The notes below the pieces were generated by a model. It was given only the letters and a program-made list of their open reading frames with translations. It was not told the DNA's origin and did not search any database. Shown piece after piece: positions 1 to 6,887 of a stretch of 23,413 bases of DNA. A program made the translations under genes and the position numbers. Origin of the DNA: a virus; IMG/VR virus record IMGVR_UViG_3300028556_000039, positions 1 to 23,413 of that record; one strand, written 5' to 3'. Within the stretch, counting starts at the first letter, position 1. Each line of letters begins with the position of its first letter.

Positions 1-201
1 CGCGACAATTTGCAGCACCAGCACCGCCACCCCGCGCCGTCCGCTCTTCGCTGTCACCGCGGCTTGTTTCTTCTCAATCTCACGCTTCACATTACCGTCC
101 TATGCCACTACCACCGGGATATCCTCAAAAAACGAATCCGCCTCGAGCCTGTCTTTCAGCTCGTAAGGCAACCGGTCGATAATGTCCAAAGCTGTAATCA
201 T
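1..201 (-). pseudogene. Tail-completion-like phage protein, 5' part, interrupted by an in-frame amber codon; runs off the left edge
   Basis: Reading leftwards from ATG at 201 there are 33 codons (start MITALDIIDRL, end FFEDIPVVVA). A TAG follows at 100-102. The same frame then stays open for 33 codons to the edge (DGNVKREIEKKQ, then AKSGRRGVAVLVLQ). From memory, phage proteins encoded just downstream of gpG/gp10-like genes contain a similar stretch: an 'xFFxDIPV' segment, an acidic-Gly-Asp/Asn loop, an amphipathic 'EIEK' helix and a 'GxxGxxVxVLQ' strand. The stop therefore lies inside one conserved domain rather than between two genes. A GTG four codons after the stop could allow a restart. 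The gene starts 23 bases after the gpG-like gene. It may be a true nonsense mutation, a sequencing error or a suppressed codon. Genome-wide TAG recoding is unlikely because neighbouring genes end at TAG. Confidence 0.6.
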
Positions 202-224
202 CAAAAATGCGTGTTAATTTGTGT

Positions 225-806
225 CTATTTTCGGGCGCGCCACTCCGCGACCAGGTCACTGCTCATCCCGCGTCCCATTGCATCCAACCGTTCGCCGATC
301 CCCGTCCGGAACGGCGCCCGCTCCGGAATGACCGTTTCAAAGCCTTTGCTTTGGAATTGCACCTTTACCCGCTTATGCTCCGCCTTCGCAAAAATCGCCA
401 AATGCCCCAGCGCGCCAGTCCCGGCAGCTTGCCTCAGCAAATTCCCCTGCGCATCCGTCCGCAGCCTCACCGTGCCAGTCCGCGGCTTATGCACAATCCG
501 CCAGCCAAACTCATGAATCGCCGCATACTCCACATTATCGCCAATGCTCGATTGCACCCGCGTGCCAGACACCACCGGGTCAGATGCCCTGGCCGCCCCG
601 CGCAGCCGGCTCGATCTCACCCCCAGCTTATGCTCCTCCGGCGGAAACGGCCCGCGCCCCGTCAGATAATCCCTCTGGATTTTCGACAGCGTAAATTGAT
701 TCTCTCGCTTCATCGACCCCGCCATCGCCTCCATCATCCATTCCGGCGCCTCCAGATCCCTCAGAATCCTCTGCGCCTCCTCACTCAATTGGATTTGCCC
801 AGCCAT
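225..806 (-). CDS. Phage virion morphogenesis / HK97 gp10-like (Mu gpG-like) protein
   Basis: 193 aa. Position in the cluster (directly after the head-tail connector) and sequence features fit the gpG/gp10 family, which acts at the head-tail joining or tail-completion step. The middle holds the family-typical stretch NVEYAAIHEFGWRI, in which 'YAxIHEFG' is the signature I rely on. The C-terminal part contains 'IPERAPFRTGIGERLD', the usual 'xPxRxPxxxxI' element near the end of these proteins. The N-terminal third is helical (EEAQRILRDLEAPEWMMEAMAGSMK), with the 'IQRDYLTGRGPFPP' segment often seen in Mu-type gpG. The start ATG lies two bases after the stop of the connector gene, so the two are probably translationally coupled. 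The gene ends with TAG. The family call is from motif memory. Confidence 0.75.
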   Translation of the reverse strand: MAGQIQLSEEAQRILRDLEAPEWMMEAMAGSMKRENQFTLSKIQRDYLTGRGPFPPEEHKLGVRSSRLRGAARASDPVVSGTRVQSSIGDNVEYAAIHEFGWRIVHKPRTGTVRLRTDAQGNLLRQAAGTGALGHLAIFAKAEHKRVKVQFQSKGFETVIPERAPFRTGIGERLDAMGRGMSSDLVAEWRARK

Positions 807-808
807 AG

Positions 809-1435
809 TTATGAAAGTTGGTATCTGATGTGTGTTTGCAGAACCATCTTCACTAGCGGCGCCAGTTCCAGTTTCGACAGTCCGCTTTGCGCGCCGGGCT
901 TATCTATAATTCCACTTCCGAGCTTATCTCTCTGGGCCCAGACCTCCTCGCATTGCAAAAGGAAGGCCGCTTTCAAATCATCCGGCAATAAAACAGCCCC
1001 AACTGGCGCCGTGCTCGGATATGCATCATCATCAGGCTCCAGCGGTTCAAACCAATAGCCGCCATCCCAAATCGCCTTCACCTGCAAAGGAAAACGCCCA
1101 AGCGTATATCCAAAATGAATTAAGCCGGTTTCGTAGTTCACTGTGATCGGCTGGTCGCTGATATCGTTCCAATTGTCCGTGCGGAAATACTTCATCTGCA
1201 CGCTCATCACGTTTAAAATCGGGTAGCGCGGTAAATAATAGTGCGGGCGGTCTCCGGAGAACGTGATAGTATCTCCGAGCATCCAAGCCAGTCGCCGATT
1301 CGTGAACGCGTTAAATATCCCAGCCACGCCCAGACCAATGGTCTGAATCATCAAATCAAACCTCGTCTCATTCACCAGCGTTTCCGCCAGCAGCGCCTTT
1401 TTCAGCGTATCCAAATTTGTCAGCCCTGCGATCAT
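809..1435 (-). CDS. Head-tail connector (gp6-like) protein
   Basis: 208 aa. It begins MIAGLTNLDTLKKALL and continues with a helix, then 'IGLGVAGIFNAFTNRRL'. This resembles phage DNA-packaging/connector proteins that start with a 'xxLxxxKxxL' helix and a helical platform. The middle is beta-rich ('YYLPRYPILNVMSVQMKY'), matching the common 'LxxxPI.sVtsV' strand of connector proteins annotated with Mu-like and HK97-like heads. The C-terminal half holds 'GAVLLPDDLKAAFLLQCEEVWAQRD', the 'P.dLk.A....v...w..R' helix of the same family. The start overlaps the stop of the upstream 59-aa gene in an ATGA arrangement. It would form part of the ring between portal and tail. Assignment is by motif and synteny. 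Confidence 0.7.
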   Translation of the reverse strand: MIAGLTNLDTLKKALLAETLVNETRFDLMIQTIGLGVAGIFNAFTNRRLAWMLGDTITFSGDRPHYYLPRYPILNVMSVQMKYFRTDNWNDISDQPITVNYETGLIHFGYTLGRFPLQVKAIWDGGYWFEPLEPDDDAYPSTAPVGAVLLPDDLKAAFLLQCEEVWAQRDKLGSGIIDKPGAQSGLSKLELAPLVKMVLQTHIRYQLS

Positions 1436-1611
1436 TGCTCCTCAGCTCCGGCAATCACGCCTTCTCGTTCCACTTTTCGCGCATCTGCCCGTGGGTTGCC
1501 CTTACGCACGTGAAGCCGGCGAACCATGCGGTCTTTTATCTCCGGCTCACCGCGTCCAGCCCGACAGGCTTCGCTGGCCATCTTTTCTCTCGGCCCTATT
1601 GGAATTGGCAT
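1432..1611 (-). CDS. Small basic hypothetical protein, 59 aa
   Basis: A short gene starting MPIPIGPREKMASEACRAG and ending VEREGVIAGAEEQ. It is rich in Arg/Lys and Glu with no membrane segment. Its stop overlaps the start of the connector gene (ATGA), which argues for a real translated gene. It sits between the terminator after the secreted protein and the connector gene. A second in-frame ATG at 1581 would give a 49-aa product. I do not recognise a family. By position it could be a small head or connector accessory protein, but this is not shown by the sequence. Confidence 0.5.
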   Translation of the reverse strand: MPIPIGPREKMASEACRAGRGEPEIKDRMVRRLHVRKGNPRADARKVEREGVIAGAEEQ

Positions 1612-1625
1612 ATTTGTAATTTTGG

Positions 1626-1659
1626 CTAAAACCCGGCGGCGACCCTCGACGCCGCCGGG
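1626..1659 (-). terminator. Rho-independent terminator after the capsid/secreted-protein genes
   Basis: A 9-bp perfect GC stem (1632-1640 pairing with 1651-1659) with a 10-base loop is followed, on the minus strand, by TTTT (1628-1631). It lies 22 bases after the stop of the secreted-protein gene and upstream of the 59-aa gene. It would end or attenuate transcription of the capsid segment, lowering expression of the connector genes relative to capsid. Confidence 0.75.
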
Positions 1660-1680
1660 CCGTGACCCTTCGGCCTAAAC

Positions 1681-2136
1681 CTACTTACCGTCCAGTCGAT
1701 TTGGTTTTAACACGTACTGGATCGAGATGTTCGTCATCGCGGCAGTGTTATTTGCCGCCACAAACGAAAATGGCTTCAAGTAGCCAAACGGCCCCATTGT
1801 CACCGTGACGTTCGTCGAGACCATCGTAGTGCCGTTCGGAACCATCGATACCGAGTACCATGCGCCGGTTTCGTAATTGGTTCCCGCATTTGGCGACTTC
1901 ACAAAGTTGAAAGTGCAGGCGGTAGTTCCCGCCGCGTTCAACGCGAACTGAATGGACAGCCCCACTTCGCCATATTTGGTCGCCGTTATCGGTCCACCCA
2001 AATTTGCTGTCGTGGTCGAACTGTTTGGCACGTCATTCGTCGTCACCAAAGTTGTGACCTTGTATTGCGCCTGCGCTGTGCCAATCAGCGAGGTGACAAC
2101 CAGCGCCACTCCAAACACCTGTTTAATAATTCTCAT
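1681..2136 (-). CDS. Sec-exported beta-rich hypothetical protein encoded inside the head module
   Basis: 151 aa. The N-terminus is a clear signal peptide: MRIIKQ, a hydrophobic core VFGVALVVTSLIGT, then AQA as signal peptidase I site (cleavage after about residue 23, mature start QYKV). The mature part is rich in Ser, Thr, Asn and Gly with alternating hydrophobics (TTLVTTNDVP, MVSTNVTVTMGPFGY), which suggests a beta-sandwich. There is one Cys in the mature chain and no second membrane segment. It lies 36 bases downstream of the capsid gene and just before a strong terminator, so it should be expressed at capsid level. A Sec signal is odd at a locus where many phages encode a decoration protein. 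I recognise no family. Confidence 0.7.
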   Translation of the reverse strand: MRIIKQVFGVALVVTSLIGTAQAQYKVTTLVTTNDVPNSSTTTANLGGPITATKYGEVGLSIQFALNAAGTTACTFNFVKSPNAGTNYETGAWYSVSMVPNGTTMVSTNVTVTMGPFGYLKPFSFVAANNTAAMTNISIQYVLKPNRLDGK

Positions 2137-2172
2137 TTAGATCCTTTCCTTTCGGTTTGTTGCCGTATGGGC

Positions 2173-3570
2173 TTATGACGCTGCGGTTTTCAAAACAGCA
2201 AACGGTTTCAGCGTGGTTGAGGCCGACGCGGTCTTGATCATCACACCCGTCCGCATCAGCGCCCGGAAAGCGCGCATATTCTCTGCGAACTTGATGTCGT
2301 CGCTAGTCGCCAGCTCCATGTCTGAGCGGATGCCCACCGCCTGGCCATCCGGATCGCCAAACACCGCCACCGGCAGCCCAGGTCCGTCCGTGCTCGGCGC
2401 CACCGCTGTCGGCTTCACTTGGTAGCCTAAAATGCTTCCAATCGCTCCTGGCGTCGGCACTTCCTGCCACGTCTGGAAAATAGGCCGGTTGTTCTTATCG
2501 CGAATCAAGACGAACAGCGCGATTACCTGTGGGTGAATCCACCATTTCGCCTGGCGTTTCAGCACAATTGGCGAAACCGTCGTCAAGCAGCGCACAAAGT
2601 CATCCAGCTCCAAACCGGTGATCGAAACGTTCCCCGCCGCCGCCGCGGCCGCTAGGTTCACATTCGCGCCATCGGCGTAGAAGATTCCGCGATACCCGGC
2701 GTCCGTTTGGCTCGCCGCGGCCTGGCCGGAAAACGCTACCGTGTCCAAACCGAAGCTGATGGTTTGAGCCATTTGCTTCAGGATGTAACCCGCCAGGTCA
2801 ACGGTTGAATCCGCGAGAAGTTCACGCGCCACCGTCAGGTAAGCCGCCAAAGTCTGAATGACCAAATTCACCGAAGACCCGGTAAATGCTCCCTCCGCAA
2901 TGGCTGAGCTTTCCCCGTGTCCGCCAGTGCCTGATCCAATCCAGTAGAACAATGGCCGCGCCGTCCCGATTGGCACTACCGTTGTACGCATGCCCACGCG
3001 AATCACACCCAAGCTCGGCCAGTCGCCGTATTCAAGCAGCGTGTCATAGATTTCGTTGAAGGTTTGTTGCGGCACAGTAGCCTGGCCGAGTGAGCTATCC
3101 ACGCCAGTCAAAGACTTAGCCACCGCGCTGCCTTCCTCCACCACCTTGCGCATTTCGGCCGGCACTCGGCTGAGCGAGCCATCCTTTATGTGATGGCAAT
3201 AGCGGATCAACGCATTCAGGTAAAACTTCGTCTCCTCATTCGCCAGCACCCGGTCAATGGGATTCGCAAACGAGCTCCGCGCGTTCAACGCTACTTGCGA
3301 TTGCACTTTAGCCATCGCCTTCATCACTTCCTCATAGGAAGTGTTGACCTGGTTCTTTACCTTCGTCAGGTCCTCAACCGCCTTTTTGACTTCCTTGTCC
3401 GAGCGGTCCAAATCATCCAGCACCTTTTGCTGGCTCGATTTGAATTTCTCCTGCTCTTTGCTCAGAGCTTCCACCCCGCCCAAAACCTTTCTCTGAAAGT
3501 CCGCTTCCGGCAGAACTCCATTGCCGTCCGCGCCATGGAGGTCCAATAACACCGCGATTTTGCGTAACAT
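2173..3570 (-). CDS. Major capsid protein, HK97 fold, with N-terminal coiled-coil scaffolding domain
   Basis: 465 aa. Residues about 25-105 form a charged heptad-rich coiled coil (EALSKEQEKFKSSQQKVLDD, VKKAVEDLTKVKNQV) like the delta/scaffold domain removed by prohead protease in HK97-type capsids. The rest has the order of phage_capsid proteins: 'GQATVPQQTFNEIYDTLLEYG' (N-arm/E-loop entry), 'AEGAFTGSSVNLVIQTLAAYL' and 'ARELLADSTVDLAGYILKQMAQTI' (spine helix region), 'WWIHPQVIALFVLIRDKNNRPIF', 'LGYQVKPT', 'VAVFGDPDGQAVGIRSDMEL' (A-domain), and a C-terminal 'FAENMRAFRALMRTGVMI'. The protease gene lies immediately upstream (2-base gap), as expected for this head type. Confidence 0.9.
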   Translation of the reverse strand: MLRKIAVLLDLHGADGNGVLPEADFQRKVLGGVEALSKEQEKFKSSQQKVLDDLDRSDKEVKKAVEDLTKVKNQVNTSYEEVMKAMAKVQSQVALNARSSFANPIDRVLANEETKFYLNALIRYCHHIKDGSLSRVPAEMRKVVEEGSAVAKSLTGVDSSLGQATVPQQTFNEIYDTLLEYGDWPSLGVIRVGMRTTVVPIGTARPLFYWIGSGTGGHGESSAIAEGAFTGSSVNLVIQTLAAYLTVARELLADSTVDLAGYILKQMAQTISFGLDTVAFSGQAAASQTDAGYRGIFYADGANVNLAAAAAAGNVSITGLELDDFVRCLTTVSPIVLKRQAKWWIHPQVIALFVLIRDKNNRPIFQTWQEVPTPGAIGSILGYQVKPTAVAPSTDGPGLPVAVFGDPDGQAVGIRSDMELATSDDIKFAENMRAFRALMRTGVMIKTASASTTLKPFAVLKTAAS

Positions 3571-3572
3571 AA

Positions 3573-4253
3573 TTAGATTGATTTGATTTTTGTTGTTAAC
3601 CCCACCAGGAACGCCATCCGCGCCCGCTGCCTGGTCAACGCGGCAGCAGCGGGACTATCAGCCGGGTTGACGGTGATGCGTTTAGCCCTCTCGATGGAAA
3701 GTAAATCAAGGTCAGCGTCCGTTAGGACCCCCGCCTTGTAGCCCCTTGCCAGGGCGTTTGGATTCGCGCCAATCACACAGGCGCTCAGCTCTTTTTGCTG
3801 TTGTTCCAGATATATACAGGCCACTCCGTCATCTTCCTTGCGCCCACACGCTTGTAGTGCGGATTTCCATGCCTTCGTGTCCGCGTCCCATTTTGTGGCG
3901 TATTGCGTCGGCACAAACCCCACCGACACCGCTTTGAGATAGCCCGCCTTCGTCATGTTGAAACCCAGTTGCGCCAGCGCGTTCTCTGGTACGTCCACCG
4001 CCCATTTTACCGTTTCAATCAGCCGCTTTTGCTCCACTCGGAAATCAACCACCCGCCCTAGCAGGTTTGCTAGCGTCGAATAATCATGCGAGTCCACAAA
4101 CGGTGCGTTCTTCTTGAACTCGTCAAACCGCCACCCATCCGCCTTGATCACCTCGCGGTAGCTGTCGATCGTTTCATCGCTGGCCACGTACTCCACAATG
4201 CCCGTTTTTTCGTCGATGACCCTTACCTCTGGATTAATGGTGCGTCTTAGCAT
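3573..4253 (-). CDS. Prohead protease, HK97 type (peptidase U35)
   Basis: 226 aa from the ATG at 4253 (MLRRTINPEV), which is preceded by AGAGG and lies two bases after the upstream stop. An upstream in-frame start would overlap that gene heavily. Family features run in order: a beta strand with 'ASDETIDSYREVI', the catalytic His in DSHDY (His56), the catalytic Ser in KAVSVGFVP (Ser110), and 'KELSACVIGANPNAL' around 154-168, the usual 'ELxxxSxVxxxANPxA' end of the fold with the acidic third residue (Glu155). It processes the capsid scaffold domain and perhaps the portal during procapsid maturation. The C-terminal tail (ERAKRITVNPADSPAAAALT) is a plausible self-cleaved linker. Confidence 0.88.
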   Translation of the reverse strand: MLRRTINPEVRVIDEKTGIVEYVASDETIDSYREVIKADGWRFDEFKKNAPFVDSHDYSTLANLLGRVVDFRVEQKRLIETVKWAVDVPENALAQLGFNMTKAGYLKAVSVGFVPTQYATKWDADTKAWKSALQACGRKEDDGVACIYLEQQQKELSACVIGANPNALARGYKAGVLTDADLDLLSIERAKRITVNPADSPAAAALTRQRARMAFLVGLTTKIKSI

Positions 4254-4255
4254 AA

Positions 4256-4453
4256 TTACCTCTGTTCTCTCGGTGGGAGCGCCACCGCCACCGGAATTTT
4301 GCTTCCCAAATAGTCCGCTAATTGCCGCTCCTCCCATCCCAGGCCGGCCTCCACTCGAAACGTAGCCCCTCGCAAATGCACTTCCACCTGGTCGCCTTGC
4401 CTTTGCGCCTCGGCGCCTTTAGGCAGAGCCCTTTTTAATTTCCTTAAATTCAT
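4256..4453 (-). CDS. Small hypothetical protein between portal and protease, 65 aa
   Basis: It starts MNLRKLKRALPKGAEAQRQG and ends SKIPVAVALPPREQR. It begins a few bases after the portal stop and ends two bases before the protease ATG, so it is tightly packed in the head operon and probably translated. The chain is short, basic at the N-terminus, with a small beta segment (QVEVHLRGATFRVE) and no membrane helix or cysteine. I do not recognise a family. By location it may help capsid assembly, but nothing in the sequence shows it. Confidence 0.55.
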   Translation of the reverse strand: MNLRKLKRALPKGAEAQRQGDQVEVHLRGATFRVEAGLGWEERQLADYLGSKIPVAVALPPREQR

Positions 4454-4456
4454 AAT

Positions 4457-6625
4457 TTAGATTTCGTCCGCCGGCGCCGCCGCGATGCTCACACAATGAC
4501 AATTGATCACATTTTCGGCTGACCCATTCGGATCGCCCGGATACATCAGCTTTTCGCCGTCCACGACAAAAGGCTCATCTATCGGAATGGGGCTTTCCCC
4601 ATAATCATCCTCCGCCGCCGCATGCGCCGGCCTCACCGTTTCACCGTGACTGCTCAGCCACATCTTTTGCTCCACCCCAGCCGAGCGCATCGCGGCATCC
4701 CGCGCGAAACCAAACGCCACCGACGTCTCCGTCATCGCGATCCGCTTCGCCTCATACTTCGCCAAATTGTTGAACACACCCCGGATTTCATCCGTCATCT
4801 TCTCGATGCTCGTGCCTTCCTTGAAGCCCGTCTCCAACACCGTATTAAGCTGTCCGCGCACCGTTTCCCCCACCCCCTTCAGAGCCCCATTACGGCTCGC
4901 CACAAACTCCAGCGCCTTATGCGGTGGCATCTTCCAGGGGTCACTCCGGCCAATCTCCTCAAAAAGTTGCTCCCCGGCCGTCTGCAAGGCTGCTTGCGAG
5001 ACTGGATTCATCACCACCCGCAACGCGTTCCCAAACTCCGCCGCGTCAAAAATAAAATCGATCACACTGCGCTGAACCATCTGCTTTGCGTGGGCGGACT
5101 CATACTGCGCCCACTTATTCAGGACCTTCCCGCGAAACTCATTAATCACCCGGCTCGCCTTGCCTTGGTAAGTCTTTATTGTTCCGGCCCGCTTGCGCAT
5201 ATGCGCTTCCCAGATCGCCTTCTTGTTCGCCCGCGTTAGGTCTGCTAGAGCCGCCGCCTTGGTTTCCCTCAGCGCCCCAAGCATCTCCCTCACCGCTTTG
5301 GGCTGATCCGCTATCGGCTCCGCCAGGTCAGGATTCTCCGATGGGCTCTGCGCCATTTCCAACTCCTCCGATCCCACTGGCGACACCGAAAACGGCAAAT
5401 ACCCCACTTCCCATCCGTCAAACTCTGGCAGTTCCAAGCCCAAATACTCATTTATCTCCTGCATCGGCATGCCTTTACTCCACAGCACCTCCACCGAGGC
5501 CAGGCGTTCCTTGCGCACCTCCTGCATCACTGGATGCTCATCCCAGTCCAACTCCACATCCACGTCAGCCCTTTGCAGCTTTACAGTCAGCCGCTTGATG
5601 CCGTCCGCCAGCTTCCCGCCCGTTGGAATGCAGGTATTGGCAATTAGCTGATAATAATCACTCGCGCTGCCAATCGAATACGCCGCCTTCACATCCGCCA
5701 TGGACGGCGGGACTCCAAAGCCAATGAAAATTTCGTGCCGATTCTCCAGGCGCTGTGCAATGAATGCCGCGTCCACACTGCGCACCTGCGGATCCTCTAC
5801 CGTAATGTCGCCTGTCAAAAAGATTGGCCGGAAATCCCCGCGCTGCTGGGCCGCGCGTTTTGCCCTCAAATCGGCAAGAATTTGTTCCCGCTGCGGATCC
5901 GTTGGGATTCCGTTCTTCGCCACGATGTAAGGCCCCGTGTCCCCGTTGTTTGCCATTAGGTTTCTGGCAAACTTTCCCGCCAGCCAATCCGATTCCGCGG
6001 CAATCAGCGTTGCCTCATACTCACTCAACCCACGCCATGGATTGTAGGGATTCCAGTACTTCAATTGGATCACCTGCTCAGGCAGTAATGAATGCATCCC
6101 TCCGGACGGATCATTGTAACTCCACCCCTTGAGCTGATTATTTTCGATTACATGCCGCATCCGATCCGGCCTGGCCACGATCACCTGTGGCAAGGCCCGC
6201 CCGCGCGCTTCAGGAAATGGCACCAGCATTGAATCATCCAGCAACCAGAAGCATTCGCCCGACATTTTCAGCCATCCCACCGTCGCCTCGCAAAAGTCGC
6301 TATAGCCAAGATTTTGCATCGGCGCGCGAAGTAGCGCATCCATCTCCGGCAAATCCACCGTCTGATCGTCATCCCGCTTGCGGTAACCCTTCCCCCTCTT
6401 TTTAGCCGTCCGCGTCGAGTAGAAGTTCACCGGCACCGAGCTGATCGGCCCCGCAATCTTCTTTATCGCCGCCTGCACCCACACTGAAGACTTGTAAGGC
6501 TCCTGCAAAACCTCCTGGCTCCCGATCTCGATTGCTCGAGCAAACCAGAACGCCGGCACGCCTTGACCTCGTAGCACCATCGACGCCGCCTCCAGTCGCT
6601 TGAAAAACCCCAACTTCTTACCCAC
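4457..6625 (-). CDS. Portal protein (HK97 type) fused to a C-terminal MuF minor head domain
   Basis: 722 aa, GTG start at 6625 overlapping the upstream ORF by 8 bases. Residues about 35-420 read as an HK97-type portal: 'YKSSVWVQAAIKKIAGPISSVPVNFY', 'MDALLRAPMQNLGYSDFCEATVGWLKMSGECFWLL', 'NPWRGLSEYEA', 'WLAGKFARNLMANNGDTGPYI', 'IFIGFGVPPSMADV' (the typical 'GVPP' element) and 'WSKGMPMQEINEYLGLELP'. Residues about 631-722 are a MuF domain: 'MTETSVAFGFARDAAM', 'WLSSHGETVRPAHAAA', 'PIPIDEPFVVDGEKLMYPGDP' and 'ENVINCHCVSIA' with the conserved NCHC near Cys709/Cys711. In many phages portal and MuF are separate adjacent genes. The protein forms the DNA channel at the capsid vertex. Confidence 0.9.
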   Translation of the reverse strand: MGKKLGFFKRLEAASMVLRGQGVPAFWFARAIEIGSQEVLQEPYKSSVWVQAAIKKIAGPISSVPVNFYSTRTAKKRGKGYRKRDDDQTVDLPEMDALLRAPMQNLGYSDFCEATVGWLKMSGECFWLLDDSMLVPFPEARGRALPQVIVARPDRMRHVIENNQLKGWSYNDPSGGMHSLLPEQVIQLKYWNPYNPWRGLSEYEATLIAAESDWLAGKFARNLMANNGDTGPYIVAKNGIPTDPQREQILADLRAKRAAQQRGDFRPIFLTGDITVEDPQVRSVDAAFIAQRLENRHEIFIGFGVPPSMADVKAAYSIGSASDYYQLIANTCIPTGGKLADGIKRLTVKLQRADVDVELDWDEHPVMQEVRKERLASVEVLWSKGMPMQEINEYLGLELPEFDGWEVGYLPFSVSPVGSEELEMAQSPSENPDLAEPIADQPKAVREMLGALRETKAAALADLTRANKKAIWEAHMRKRAGTIKTYQGKASRVINEFRGKVLNKWAQYESAHAKQMVQRSVIDFIFDAAEFGNALRVVMNPVSQAALQTAGEQLFEEIGRSDPWKMPPHKALEFVASRNGALKGVGETVRGQLNTVLETGFKEGTSIEKMTDEIRGVFNNLAKYEAKRIAMTETSVAFGFARDAAMRSAGVEQKMWLSSHGETVRPAHAAAEDDYGESPIPIDEPFVVDGEKLMYPGDPNGSAENVINCHCVSIAAAPADEI

Positions 6626-6887
6626 GCGCCACCCCCACGTAGAAATTTTTCATCACACGCGCCAAACCATTCGCCACAGTCCCTTGCAATCGCAGCCTAA
6701 TGCCTTGCAAACTCGATGGGGCCATGGGGGCTGTATGCTGGCACCCTCCAAATAGCCCTGGGGCATTTGCGACGGCTAAAAGGGCTGTCCGCGAGCAATC
6801 AGGAGTGAACCCCTCAACACCCGACTGGACCCCAACGCGGACAGCCCTTTTAACCTTCAACCCGCAACCTGAAATTTGATTCGTCAT
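6618..6887 (-). CDS. Hypothetical ORF between terminase and portal containing a long hairpin, 89 aa
   Basis: ATG at 6887 overlaps the terminase stop (ATGA), and the stop overlaps the portal GTG by 8 bases, so the frame fills the gap exactly. The first 35 or so codons are made from a short-repeat array (6851-6871) and the two arms of a 17-bp inverted repeat. Both arms are translated (VKRAVRVG and SRTALLAV). The remainder (ANAPGLFGGCQHTAPM, ARVMKNFYVGVARG) matches nothing I know. Composition looks less protein-like than its neighbours. It may be an untranslated or merely translated-through insertion that restored coupling between terminase and portal. Confidence 0.35.
   Translation of the reverse strand: MTNQISGCGLKVKRAVRVGVQSGVEGFTPDCSRTALLAVANAPGLFGGCQHTAPMAPSSLQGIRLRLQGTVANGLARVMKNFYVGVARG
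6777..6852. repeat. 17-bp perfect inverted repeat with 42-base loop
   Basis: Arm TAAAAGGGCTGTCCGCG at 6777-6793 pairs without mismatch with CGCGGACAGCCCTTTTA at 6836-6852. As minus-strand RNA it gives a stem ending in UUUU, like an intrinsic terminator but with an unusually large loop. It lies directly beside a heptamer repeat array (6851-6871). It could act as an attenuator between packaging and head genes or be the trace of a small mobile palindromic element. Confidence 0.8.
6851..6871. repeat. CAACCTT-type heptamer tandem array
   Basis: About three degenerate 7-base units (AACCTTC, AACCCGC, AACCTG). They belong to the same family as the arrays at 13465-13495, 14668-14702, 16093-16124 and 18518-18548. 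The array abuts the inverted repeat at 6777-6852. Confidence 0.6.

Noticed and set aside
1-201. Phage-wide amber (TAG) recoding to explain the interrupted gene
   Set aside because: The gpG-like gene (225-227), the secreted protein (1681-1683) and the lipoprotein (10273-10275) all end at TAG at natural positions, so TAG is used as a stop.
4622-5239. 205-codon plus-strand frame opposite the portal-MuF gene
   Set aside because: Arg/His/Pro-rich composition typical of antisense frames. The minus strand encodes a clear portal.
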